64,000 nucleotides of DNA from Desulfofustis glycolicus DSM 9705 (GTDB lineage: Bacteria; Desulfobacterota; Desulfobulbia; Desulfobulbales; Desulfocapsaceae): positions 124,001-188,000 of the forward strand of contig NZ_FQXS01000004.1 in assembly GCF_900130015.1 (NCBI RefSeq). The letters run 5' to 3'. Each line of letters begins with the position of its first letter. Position 1 is the first letter of the stretch. The translations under genes and the position numbers were made by a program. The notes below the pieces were generated by a model. That model saw only the letters and a program-made list of their open reading frames with translations, did no database searches and had not been told where the DNA came from. Below are positions 8,965-17,291 of the stretch, one piece after another.

Positions 8965-9176
8965 CGATTGTCTTCAAACTGTCTGAAATGGGCACGGTCT
9001 CCCTGGATATTGATGAGCCCGTGCCGTTTTCCAGGGTATTGCAATTATGTGCCCAAAAAACGGCGGTAGATATCGGCGGCGTAATCGCCGTGCGCGGTGG
9101 GAGGCTCATCTCCCAGGAAGATCTGGTACACAACGGTGATCAAGTGGATGTTTTTCCCGCCATATCAGGTGGTTGA
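8958..9176 (+). CDS. MoaD/ThiS-like ubiquitin-fold sulfur carrier
   Basis: A 72-residue beta-grasp protein ending in the diagnostic Gly-Gly (FPAISGG), the C-terminus that is adenylated and thiocarboxylated by MoeB/ThiF-type enzymes. It overlaps the AOR gene, so the two are co-translated. Such small carriers commonly accompany AOR genes and probably supply dithiolene sulfur for the tungstopterin cofactor. No MoeB-like partner is in the window; it may share the housekeeping one. Confidence 0.85.
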   Translation: MVTIVFKLSEMGTVSLDIDEPVPFSRVLQLCAQKTAVDIGGVIAVRGGRLISQEDLVHNGDQVDVFPAISGG

Positions 9177-9608
9177 TTGCTTTTCTACCAAAAACGGCAG
9201 CACCTGTTTTTCGGTCGAGACCGAAGAACCCAGGGCAGCGCATTTTCCCCGCACTCCTTTTCATAACAGCTCGACAACACGCTGAAACATGCTGATAGTT
9301 GAGGGCAGAAGCCGGGATAATCTGTTTCTGCCGGTGGGCGATCAAGCACGCACCCGACACAATTTTTCATCACGGCCGGAGTGGCTGATAACTGCAATAC
9401 GTTACAAGAATCAAACGTCAAAATAACGGACTAACGATGCCGGCTGATACATTCTCGCCACTGTCGTAACGGGACGTCAGAGAAAACAACGAAGTCCTCC
9501 GTGCCAGCCGGCTTGACTGGTTGACTGGCCCCGAGCCGCAGATCGTGGCTTCGAGACAGCGAAGCACCGCCTTTCAGACAATCTATTCGATAAACCAAGG
9601 TGACCATG
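9177..9608. other. Intergenic region before P5C dehydrogenase
   Basis: About 430 bases without a supportable gene. One short perfect inverted repeat (TTCGGTC-GA-GACCGAA, 9210-9225) lies near the start, but no T-run follows on either strand. No copy of the GntR operator is visible. P5C dehydrogenase may have its own promoter here; I could not identify it. Confidence 0.45.
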
Positions 9609-11249
9609 ATGAATCTCCTCAACAATGCAGTCATCGAAACCCCATACCCAGAAAACGAAGCCATACTCGATTACGCACCAGGCAGCGAAGCGCGCCGAAA
9701 ACTGAAAGAAGCGCTGACTGAACTAGCTGCAAAGCGCATAGAAATTCCTCTGATTATTGGCGGCCAGCGAATTACCACTGATGATATGGGACAGGTGGTC
9801 ATGCCGCACGACCATGGTCATGTGCTGGCCGATTACCATAAAGCCTCAGCTAGAGAGGTTCGTCAAGCGATCGATGCAGCGCTTGACGCCCGGAAAACCT
9901 GGCAGTCAATGAGGTGGGAGGAGCGCTGCGCGATATTTCTGAAAGCGGCCGAATTGCTCGCGCAGACGTATCGCTACCTGATCAACGCGGGTTCCATGCT
10001 GTCGACCTCCAAGAATGTTTTTCAGGCAGAGATTGATGCGGCCTGCGAACTCATTGATTTTCTCCGGTTCAATGTCTTTTTCGCCGAGCAGATATACCGT
10101 GAGCAGCCACGCTCTGCACCGGGAACGTGGAATTATGTCCAGCACCGCCCGTTGGAAGGGTTCGTCTTTGCCGTGACGCCCTTCAACTTTACGGCCATCG
10201 CCGGAAACCTCCCGACCGCGCCGGCAATCATGGGAAATAGCGTCGTCTGGAAACCCGCTTCCACCAGTGTCTATACCCCGTATCTCTTTATGCAGATTCT
10301 CGAAGAAGCCGGTCTGCCGGCCGGGGTAATCAACTTTATACCCGGATCCGGAAGAACGGTAGGGGATATATGTCTCAAGGATCGCCATCTCGCAGGCGTG
10401 CACTTTACCGGCTCGACCGCGGTATTCCAGCAGATGTGGCAGACCATCGGAGAGCATATCGAGACGTATACCTCTTATCCGCGTATTGTCGGGGAAACCG
10501 GCGGTAAAGACTTCGTTTTCGTGCACCGTTCAGCCGATATACAGCAGGTCGTTACCGCATTGGTTCGGGGCGCCTTCGAATACCAGGGGCAAAAATGTTC
10601 GGCGGCGAGCAGGGCCTATGTACCGCGGAGCTTATGGAAAGAGATCAAGGCCGGGTTGGAAAGGGAGATCGGTTCGCTAAAGATTGGCGCACCCCAGGAT
10701 TTTCAAAATTTCGTAAACGCGGTGATAGATCGGCAGGCGTTTGCAGCAATAACCGGGTTTATCGATTACGCCAGCCAGAGCAGCAGTGCTGAGATCATCA
10801 TCGGTGGCGGCTCGGATGATCGGGTCGGATACTTCATAGAACCTACGGTAATCTACACCGAAGACCCACATTTCAAAACGATGGTCGAAGAGATATTCGG
10901 CCCGGTGCTTACCGTTTATGTCTATGAAGACGACGCATACCGGGAAACCTTGGAGTTATGCGACCGGTCCTCGAAGTATGCCCTTACCGGTGCGATCTTT
11001 TCCAGGGATAGAGCGGCAATATCCCTGGCTATGACCGCACTCGAACATGCGGCAGGCAACTTTTACATCAATGACAAACCCACCGGCGCCGTCGTCGGCC
11101 AACAGCCTTTTGGTGGGGGCCGGGCCTCCGGAACCAATGACAAGGCCGGCTTCTATACCAATTTGCTGAGATGGGTTTCGCCCCGCACCGTAAAAGAGAC
11201 CTTCATCCCGGCTACCAGCACTGGTTATCCGTTTATGGAAGAAGAATAA
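9609..11249 (+). CDS. pruA: L-glutamate gamma-semialdehyde (P5C) dehydrogenase
   Basis: Oxidises glutamate-5-semialdehyde, the hydrolysed form of P5C, to L-glutamate with NAD. At about 546 residues it matches the stand-alone P5CDH group related to the mitochondrial enzyme rather than PutA. The catalytic cysteine is in GQKCSAASRAY (residue 330) and the general-base glutamate in VGETGGKDF (residue 296). Start choice is ambiguous: AAGG at 9597-9600 sits 8 bases from the ATG at 9609, 5 from the ATG at 9606, and a GTG at 9600 is also in frame. It completes the proline/hydroxyproline route to glutamate. Confidence 0.93.
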   Translation: MNLLNNAVIETPYPENEAILDYAPGSEARRKLKEALTELAAKRIEIPLIIGGQRITTDDMGQVVMPHDHGHVLADYHKASAREVRQAIDAALDARKTWQSMRWEERCAIFLKAAELLAQTYRYLINAGSMLSTSKNVFQAEIDAACELIDFLRFNVFFAEQIYREQPRSAPGTWNYVQHRPLEGFVFAVTPFNFTAIAGNLPTAPAIMGNSVVWKPASTSVYTPYLFMQILEEAGLPAGVINFIPGSGRTVGDICLKDRHLAGVHFTGSTAVFQQMWQTIGEHIETYTSYPRIVGETGGKDFVFVHRSADIQQVVTALVRGAFEYQGQKCSAASRAYVPRSLWKEIKAGLEREIGSLKIGAPQDFQNFVNAVIDRQAFAAITGFIDYASQSSSAEIIIGGGSDDRVGYFIEPTVIYTEDPHFKTMVEEIFGPVLTVYVYEDDAYRETLELCDRSSKYALTGAIFSRDRAAISLAMTALEHAAGNFYINDKPTGAVVGQQPFGGGRASGTNDKAGFYTNLLRWVSPRTVKETFIPATSTGYPFMEEE

Positions 11250-11453
11250 AAAGACGTTCGGGTTGGTGCGACAAAGTCAATAGCGTGCGGATGTTTCCTT
11301 GCTGTGGAGAGATCTGTCCGTTTTGGAACGAGCGGCTGGTCGGCAGTGCCGTCCCGGTAGTTCAAGCGATTATTGAGTCACACGTGGATCCATTGTGTCG
11401 GTGATAAACCGGGCAGGGGGCCGCCGCCACTGCAAACGATACCGGTTGTTTGC

Positions 11454-12191
11454 TCAACGATCTGGGGTGTGGCGCTTTTTTTGTTCCATATAGGCGCTGA
11501 ATCTTCTGACATGATCGGCTGCACAGCGTTTGGCTCGTTCAGCGTCACCGGTAACGACGGCATCAACGATGGCGCTGAGATCGCGAAAATTTTCCTCCAT
11601 CTCATCTTTGCCGACGATTAAAAGCGTATCATAATATCGATGGATGTTTTTGTGTATCGAGTGATGGATAAAACGGTAGAGGGGGTTGCCGGCAACACAG
11701 GCAAGCTCGATATGGATTTTCTCGTCCATGTGGACGAATTTATCCCATAGGTGCGGGCCCTGTTCTCGGTAGCCGGCAGCCTGGCCGATCAAATCCGCCA
11801 ACTTTCTTTTATCTGTCGCAGTCGCCCTGACGGCGGCAAGTTCGGCCACCGCTCCTTCAACAACCTCGCGAAACTCGGCAAGATGCCGCAGTGAAACATT
11901 TTGTGATTGAATGAGGATGGCCAGGTTCTCGGCCATCAATTCTGCATTTGCATCCTTGACATAGGCGCCGCCGTTCATTCCGAGACGAATCTCGATGAGG
12001 CTTTTCTGCTCAAGAATACGCAACGCCTCCCGCAGCGTCCCTCTGCTGGCCTGAAACATCTCGCACAATTCTCTCTCCGGAGGCAGTTTATCGCCGGGAA
12101 CAATCTGGCCGTCTAGAATAGCATTCTGAATCTGTTCGACAACGTCTTGGTAGATCCTGTTTTGCTTCGCTTTGTGAAAATGAACACCCAT
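11454..12191 (-). CDS. FadR-subfamily GntR regulator of the proline island
   Basis: A 245-residue transcription factor. An N-terminal winged helix (about residues 12-78, with LPPERELCEMF and SRGTLREALRILE) is followed by a helical FCD effector domain (about 95-235) with metal-ligand-type residues (MDEKIH, later histidines). Its own promoter carries the palindrome AATGGTTAAACCATT, identical to one upstream of proline dehydrogenase, so it probably autoregulates and controls proline catabolism. The effector may be proline, hydroxyproline or P5C (inference). It converges on P5C dehydrogenase. Confidence 0.88.
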   Translation of the reverse strand: MGVHFHKAKQNRIYQDVVEQIQNAILDGQIVPGDKLPPERELCEMFQASRGTLREALRILEQKSLIEIRLGMNGGAYVKDANAELMAENLAILIQSQNVSLRHLAEFREVVEGAVAELAAVRATATDKRKLADLIGQAAGYREQGPHLWDKFVHMDEKIHIELACVAGNPLYRFIHHSIHKNIHRYYDTLLIVGKDEMEENFRDLSAIVDAVVTGDAERAKRCAADHVRRFSAYMEQKKRHTPDR

Positions 12192-12226
12192 AAGTAGCCG
12201 CTGTGATCCAAGGGAGATGAGTCTGA

Positions 12227-12241
12227 AATGGTTAAACCATT
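12227..12241. promoter_or_regulatory. GntR autoregulatory operator
   Basis: The same AATGGTTAAACCATT found at 5946-5960. Here its last three bases overlap a perfect TATAAT of the leftward promoter, so a bound protein would cover the transcription start: a classic repressor position. Confidence 0.72.
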
Positions 12242-12266
12242 ATAGACTATATGCTATTCTGAAAAA
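12239..12266 (-). promoter_or_regulatory. Promoter of the GntR gene
   Basis: On the minus strand a consensus TATAAT (12244-12239) lies 48 bases upstream of the ATG at 12191. The -35 region (12266-12261, TTTTTC, spacer 16) is poor. The -10 is fused to the GntR operator. Confidence 0.5.
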
Positions 12267-12323
12267 TCAGGCAAGAATTATGCTGACGCAAAGATATCTT
12301 TCATTCTGAGGTGTTATCTAAAA

Positions 12324-13877
12324 TCATTGAGACTGCAGCCGCTTGGTTATGGTTTTCGACGTCGGGGTGATAGACAGCCCACCACGGGCGGTGCAGCGCA
12401 GTTCGTGGGGTAGGGAGCGACCCACCTGATCCATGGCCGCAACAACTTCATCAAAGGGGATTACCTGATCAAATCCCGACAGCGCAAGGTTGGCGCAGGA
12501 AACACCGTTACTGGCAGCCAGTATGTTTTTCCCCAGGCAGGGCACTTCGACCCGGTTGGCCACCGGATCGCACACCATACCAAAAATATTCTGCAGGGCC
12601 AAAGAAGCGGCCGCCAGACTGATTTGGTAAGAGCCTCCCAGCATGGAGGTTACCGCTGCTGCGATCATACCCGAGGAAACCCCGCACTCCGCCTGGCAAC
12701 CGCACACTTCGGCAGAAAATGTGCTGGCGGTGGCGATCAATACGCCGATAACACCTGCTGCAAGCAGCCCTCTTGCTTTGGCTTCGGCATCCAGATTGCA
12801 GGCAGCGGCAACACCAATAAGCGATCCGGGAAGCCCACCACACGATCCAGCTGTCGGTGCCGCCACGATAACTCCCATGGCGCTCTTAACTTCCATCACC
12901 GCGGCGACGTTGGGGATGATTGCATCCAGAACACCGAGATTCAGCAGCGCTCCCTGCTGCCGGGAGCGGGAATACTTGTCGGCTTGCGCGTCAAGTATTC
13001 TGTCGCGGAAGACCGTGCCCTCGAGTCCGCGGCTAATACCATCTTCCATAATCACCACGAGCCGGGACGCCATCTCCATCACTTCCCGGTCGGTTAACGC
13101 TCCTCGTGCGGTCTCGTAGGCGATGGCGAGATCGGCAAGGTCGGTGATTCCGGTTGAAGAGGCGTAGCGTTCCATCCCGGAAGCGGTGGTGAAGGGCAAG
13201 TTGCTCTGTCCTGGAGTGAGTACCGGCACTACCGGTGACAAGCGCCGGACAGCCAGTACAGACGGTTCAACATTAATCCGGACGACGAGTTCATCGCTGA
13301 AAGGAGAGTGGCTGAGCGCTACAGCTAAAGAGCGGTCTTTATTCCATGAAACGGACACTGCCTCCATCTCGTCAAGAAGCGAGTCGATTTGAGCCGTCGG
13401 ACTTTTCTTAAACCAGATCACCAGGCCGTAGCAATCGCCAAAGAACGACACATCCAAGTCATCGATGCCGATTACCTCGATAATTCCCCCTCCCGTTGAA
13501 AGAGCTTTGAGACGATGTTCTTCACCGTCTTTGTTGAGCCTGAGGTTATACGTGTTGGGATGTGGGTCATGATAATGATCGGTGAAATAGTGCAGCTCGA
13601 GCTGCGCTTTGCGTATCTCATTGCGGTAGTCTGCCAACCGTTCATCGTCGGCATCGAATCCCAGCAGGCCGGCACTAAGCCCCATGTCCGATCCCTGGGA
13701 CAGATAGGTGGAGGGCAAGGAGCCGGCAAGATCGAAATAGGCGTGGACAGTCTGCGGTGTTCCTCCCATCAACTCTCTACCGATGCGGCCGATCCGGACT
13801 GCAGCGGCGCTGTGCGAACTGGAAGGCCCTCGCATTATCGGGCCAATAACGTCATTGAAGATACTTGGAACATTCAT
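12324..13877 (-). CDS. sdaA: L-serine dehydratase, fused beta-alpha form
   Basis: Deaminates L-serine to pyruvate using a [4Fe-4S] cluster as Lewis acid. The 517-residue chain joins the beta domain (about 1-225, with the family signature GPSSSHS at 17-23) and the alpha domain (about 230-517), which supplies cluster cysteines in APTAGSCGG, the CGCQAECG segment and MVCDPVANRVEVPC. It lies downstream of the second GntR gene on the same strand with a 160-base gap, so joint regulation with the TRAP system is plausible. A related beta-hydroxy amino acid substrate cannot be excluded. Confidence 0.88.
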   Translation of the reverse strand: MNVPSIFNDVIGPIMRGPSSSHSAAAVRIGRIGRELMGGTPQTVHAYFDLAGSLPSTYLSQGSDMGLSAGLLGFDADDERLADYRNEIRKAQLELHYFTDHYHDPHPNTYNLRLNKDGEEHRLKALSTGGGIIEVIGIDDLDVSFFGDCYGLVIWFKKSPTAQIDSLLDEMEAVSVSWNKDRSLAVALSHSPFSDELVVRINVEPSVLAVRRLSPVVPVLTPGQSNLPFTTASGMERYASSTGITDLADLAIAYETARGALTDREVMEMASRLVVIMEDGISRGLEGTVFRDRILDAQADKYSRSRQQGALLNLGVLDAIIPNVAAVMEVKSAMGVIVAAPTAGSCGGLPGSLIGVAAACNLDAEAKARGLLAAGVIGVLIATASTFSAEVCGCQAECGVSSGMIAAAVTSMLGGSYQISLAAASLALQNIFGMVCDPVANRVEVPCLGKNILAASNGVSCANLALSGFDQVIPFDEVVAAMDQVGRSLPHELRCTARGGLSITPTSKTITKRLQSQ

Positions 13878-14037
13878 TCAGCACACCTCGTTTTCGATTT
13901 TCATGGATCCATTCAGGTAAAAATGTTTGTGGTCTTTTCCCGCAGATGGAGGGGTTGGACCGCCTGGAAGCCACTCTTTGAACTGACAATCAAGTGTAGT
14001 ACCAAGGAAAGGTGGCGATTTCAGTTCTTATGGATAG

Positions 14038-14808
14038 CTATTTCGGGGGTGCATCGGCGGTCTTCCTGTCGGCATACGAGTTGATTTGAATATGTTCAGA
14101 CAGTCGATGAGATAAAAACCGGATGAATTTATGGTCGAATTGTTCGGCGTGACTCCGCGCGAGTTGTTCGGCGGCATTCGGGTCTCTTGCTTGAATAGTC
14201 TCGATCATTGCCTGATGTTCCATGACACCCGGTTCATCCGGAGTCCAGCCCAGATATTCGATGTGCATGTGCTGCATGCGAATACCTTCATTGAGCAATC
14301 TTTTATAAGCATGTGTCAGATATGGATTACCGGAAGCCTCACTGATGGCCAGGTGAAATTTCAGGTTGGCCTCGATCGCGGCGGTGGCACTTTGTTCTCC
14401 AACTGAGGACAAAAAAATCGACTGCGCTTCTTTTATGGCGGCGAGGTGGTCCTCCCTTCTGTTGAGTGCCGCGAGATGGTGAGTGCTTCGCTGAAGAAGA
14501 CTCAGCGCATCGAGATATTTGGGCAGTAGCAGGAGATCAAAAGAGGCTACCAGTGTCGATCGGTTCGGAAGCATTACCACCAGACCGTCACCCGCCAATT
14601 TGATCAGCGCCTCTCTGACGGGAGAACGTGACGTATTAAATTTCCGTGCCAATGTGGTCTCGTCAAGCGCTTCGCCGGGTCGCAGAGCCAGAGTTTGGAT
14701 TTCTTTGCGCAGGCTCTGATAAACAAGTTTCTGCCGCTCTCCTTTTATTCGCTTGTTGCTTCCAGCGGGAGTTGCGGCCTTTCCGATATTCATGGTGTTT
14801 ATTGGCAT
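14038..14808 (-). CDS. GntR-family regulator with FCD domain
   Basis: About 256 residues from the ATG at 14808; the frame stays open to 15144 but that extension has no family similarity. It has an N-terminal winged helix (LVYQSLRKEIQTLALRPGE, SRSPVREALIKLAGDGLV) and a C-terminal FCD helical bundle (FHLAISEASGNPYLTHAYK, later MEHQAMIETI). It is divergent from the TRAP operon and upstream of serine dehydratase. A 23-base near-palindrome at 15182-15204 in the divergent region is its likely operator. Confidence 0.87.
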   Translation of the reverse strand: MPINTMNIGKAATPAGSNKRIKGERQKLVYQSLRKEIQTLALRPGEALDETTLARKFNTSRSPVREALIKLAGDGLVVMLPNRSTLVASFDLLLLPKYLDALSLLQRSTHHLAALNRREDHLAAIKEAQSIFLSSVGEQSATAAIEANLKFHLAISEASGNPYLTHAYKRLLNEGIRMQHMHIEYLGWTPDEPGVMEHQAMIETIQARDPNAAEQLARSHAEQFDHKFIRFLSHRLSEHIQINSYADRKTADAPPK

Positions 14809-15181
14809 CTTTCTTCTGGTCCTGCAAGAGGGTTCCGATCGCTCCGGCGCCCGAGGCGGTGCGATGTAGAGCAGGGTGGGGCAAGACAAACAAGCAGACA
14901 GAGCACCCACAGGATATATCGCTTTTCCGTCGTCTTGTCCACCTGATAGGAGATGCGCGCCATTCTGCACCGATCGAACAAACCGGCTTGTTTCGGCGAA
15001 AAATCGCAGACAGCAGGGCAACCGTACCGGTAATCCATGGCGATCAATGCCGCCCCTTGATCCCGTTTCGTTCCGCTTTTCATCTCCTCCATGACGGGAA
15101 GTTACAACGGGAAACGAAAAACGGCCTCCTGGTAGGAACAACAAAACACTTGATTCGTCAGCCGAGGATTGTTAAGTGGAT

Positions 15182-15204
15182 ATTGTCGACATAATGTCGT
15201 CAAT
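15182..15204. promoter_or_regulatory. Near-perfect palindromic operator, probably for the divergent GntR
   Basis: Half-sites ATTGTCGACAT and ATGTCGTCAAT flank a central A. Of 11 base pairs only one mismatches. It is nested in a second inverted repeat, GAGGATTG (15164-15171) with CAATCCTC (15201-15208). The position between the regulator and the TRAP operon allows control of both. Its sequence is unlike the TGGTnnnACCA operator of the first GntR. Confidence 0.6.
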
Positions 15205-15505
15205 CCTCAAGGGCACATAACCCGTGCACATTAATCGCGTCTGCTTTGCTCTTAAACACAAAAATCCATTGTTTCAAAGTAGCCATCGATCATTGACTAT
15301 GGTAAAAAAAGCTTTGGACAGTGAGGGTGAATTATTGATACCACTCGGTGCCCGCAGATGTCGTATCGGCATTCCGGGGATCGACCCGTGAGCTTGCTCG
15401 GTTCACCCGAATAAGCCGCCATGTTCCAGCTGGTTTTGGTCTTCTACATACAACTCCTGCCGAGCAGGGGTATGGTGTGGGATACATAGTTTGTTTTGTG
15501 GCCCA

Positions 15506-15521
15506 TTGATTGATAAATCAA
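15506..15521. promoter_or_regulatory. Inverted repeat upstream of the TRAP operon
   Basis: TTGATT-GATA-AATCAA, 6-bp arms, about 90 bases before dctP. It may be a second regulator site; A/T-rich, so chance is possible. Confidence 0.25.
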
Positions 15522-15608
15522 AGGATAAGGAGGCACCTAACGGAGTATCGGATAACAAGATCAGGCAGTAGCTAATCCTTGGAATCTCAACAAAAAGGAG
15601 AGTGTAGC

Positions 15609-16622
15609 ATGTTAAAGAAACTGAAACCTTTCGTAAGTCTCGCTCTGGCGGGTTCACTGCTGGCTTTCGGCACCACCGCAGCGCTTGCTGAACCGGAGAT
15701 GATCCTGAAATTTGCCGGTCAGAATGCAACTGATCACCCGGCAACAGACATGATGAACAAAATTGCCAAAGAGATCGGTGAAAAGACGGATGGCCGCATC
15801 GAGGTAAAAGTTTTCCCCGCCAACCAACTCGGCGATTACACCCTGGTTTATGAAGAGCAGATCCGCGGTACCATCGACATGTCTTGTATTTCAGTTCCGA
15901 GTCAGTTTGATCCGCGGATGGAATTGATCTACATTAACGGCTACGTCAGCGACTACGAAGATGCAAAAAAAGTTTTTGCTCAAGATGGCTGGCTCTTCAA
16001 AAAAATGGACGAATTCAACGAACGACTCGGCGTCAAGCTCCTGGGTTTTTTTGTTGAAGGCATGATTGGAACCGGAACCACCAAACCGGCCAATGAACCC
16101 CTCACTCCCGGTGTTGAGAAGGGAGTTCTTATCAGGGTTCCGAACATGGACGTCTATAATCTCGCGGCCCAAGCCATGGGTTACAGAACCCAGACCGTAC
16201 CGTATGCCGATGTTTACCAAGCCATTCAGACCGGCGTAGTCAACGGCGTCAACGGTTATCCGGTAGCGGCAGCGTACACCGCCCTCGGCGATGTCCTGAA
16301 ACACTGGTACATGACCAATTACTCCATCGAAGTTCTCAATTACATGATCAGCGGCAAGACCTGGGAACAGATCAAGCCTGAAGATCAGCAGATCATCGCC
16401 GGCGTTCTCGCCGAAGCGACCACCAGCAGTATTGACAAAGCCAAAGAAGTGGACGAGCATTACATGAATTTGATGCGGGAAAAAGGCATTGAAGTCCACA
16501 CCTACACCAAAGAGGAACTGCTGCCCATTATGCAGGCCTGTGCTACCACCTGGCCTCAACTCGAGAAAAACATGACCAAGGAACTGATGGATGAGTTCCG
16601 CAAGGAACTTGCACCGAAGTGA
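15609..16622 (+). CDS. dctP: TRAP transporter solute-binding protein DctP
   Basis: A 337-residue periplasmic receptor. A signal peptide of about 27 residues ends ALA before EPEM. The mature protein has the DctP fold signatures FPANQLGDY and LIRVPNMDVY, the latter with the arginine that salt-bridges a substrate carboxylate, and PYADVYQAIQTGVVNG. Starts at ATG 15609 with AAAAGGAG 8 bases upstream. The ligand must carry a carboxylate; given the island, hydroxyproline, proline or a related amino acid is the working guess. dctQ and dctM follow. Confidence 0.93.
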   Translation: MLKKLKPFVSLALAGSLLAFGTTAALAEPEMILKFAGQNATDHPATDMMNKIAKEIGEKTDGRIEVKVFPANQLGDYTLVYEEQIRGTIDMSCISVPSQFDPRMELIYINGYVSDYEDAKKVFAQDGWLFKKMDEFNERLGVKLLGFFVEGMIGTGTTKPANEPLTPGVEKGVLIRVPNMDVYNLAAQAMGYRTQTVPYADVYQAIQTGVVNGVNGYPVAAAYTALGDVLKHWYMTNYSIEVLNYMISGKTWEQIKPEDQQIIAGVLAEATTSSIDKAKEVDEHYMNLMREKGIEVHTYTKEELLPIMQACATTWPQLEKNMTKELMDEFRKELAPK

Positions 16623-16691
16623 TGCTTTCCCTTTTGCAACGCGTTTAACCAATGAGGCGCGATCAGGGAGAACTCGTCCCCGGTCGCGCCC

Positions 16692-17291
16692 ATGCCATGG
16701 AGCCGCCTTGTGTCAGATTTTAAAATGGAAGATACTTGTGACGCTTCTGCTGAATGCGTAAGTTCGGTAGATACGCCGAAAAATATCTTCGACCGCATCA
16801 TTATCAACTCTTTTTCCGTCATCTGTTTTTTCTGTGCCACGATCCTCACGCTGATTATCTGCGTTGCCACTTTTTTCCGCTATATCCTTGAAGGAAATCT
16901 CTATGGCTATGAGGAGTGGGTCAAAATCATTGCCTTCTGGCTCTATTTCATCGGCGCGGCAATAGGGGCCTACAACCGTACGCATGTATCAGCAGATCTG
17001 GTCAACGCCTATCTGCCCGATGGCACGCTCAAAAAATTCCTGGTTGTGGTGCGGAACTTTATTACCGTCTGCGTGGCGCTTCTCTTCACCTGGTACGGAT
17101 ATGATTTTTTCATGTTCGGTTTCCGGGGTCCTCTGGGAACCGGTATCGCCATCCCCATGACAAGCGTCTGGAGGATACCGATGTGGATCGGTTATCTCTC
17201 TGTGTTCCTGGGCTTGTTGTTCATGGTTTATTACTTCGCCAGAGATCTTGTTATCAGCCTGCGTGACTTGTTTGGGGGGAAAAAAGGATGA
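16692..17291 (+). CDS. dctQ: TRAP transporter small membrane subunit DctQ
   Basis: A 199-residue protein with four predicted membrane helices (about 38-60, 75-92, 115-137, 162-185 of the longest form) and the family motif YEEWVKIIAFWLYFIG. It forms the membrane complex with DctM. The N-terminus is uncertain: starts at 16692, GTG 16710 or ATG 16725 are all in frame and none has a clear Shine-Dalgarno sequence. Its TGA overlaps the dctM ATG (ATGA). Confidence 0.9.
   Translation: MPWSRLVSDFKMEDTCDASAECVSSVDTPKNIFDRIIINSFSVICFFCATILTLIICVATFFRYILEGNLYGYEEWVKIIAFWLYFIGAAIGAYNRTHVSADLVNAYLPDGTLKKFLVVVRNFITVCVALLFTWYGYDFFMFGFRGPLGTGIAIPMTSVWRIPMWIGYLSVFLGLLFMVYYFARDLVISLRDLFGGKKG

Larger units (their letters stand above)
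14809..15608. other. Divergent regulatory region, GntR / TRAP operon
   Basis: Eight hundred bases between the leftward GntR gene and the rightward TRAP operon. Open frames cross it but have no recognisable product. It contains the near-palindrome at 15182-15204, a second inverted repeat at 15506-15521, and an AAGGAGG at 15527-15533 without a start codon behind it. Promoters were not resolved. Confidence 0.5.

Noticed and set aside
9210-9225. Inverted repeat TTCGGTC-GA-GACCGAA as a terminator for AOR and its carrier gene.
   Set aside because: No T-run follows the stem on the plus strand, and the T-run that precedes it is on the wrong side.
14646-15194. A 182-codon plus-strand frame overlapping the second GntR gene.
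   Set aside because: Arginine- and cysteine-rich without motif, overlaps the start of the regulator and crosses the operator; no ribosome site.
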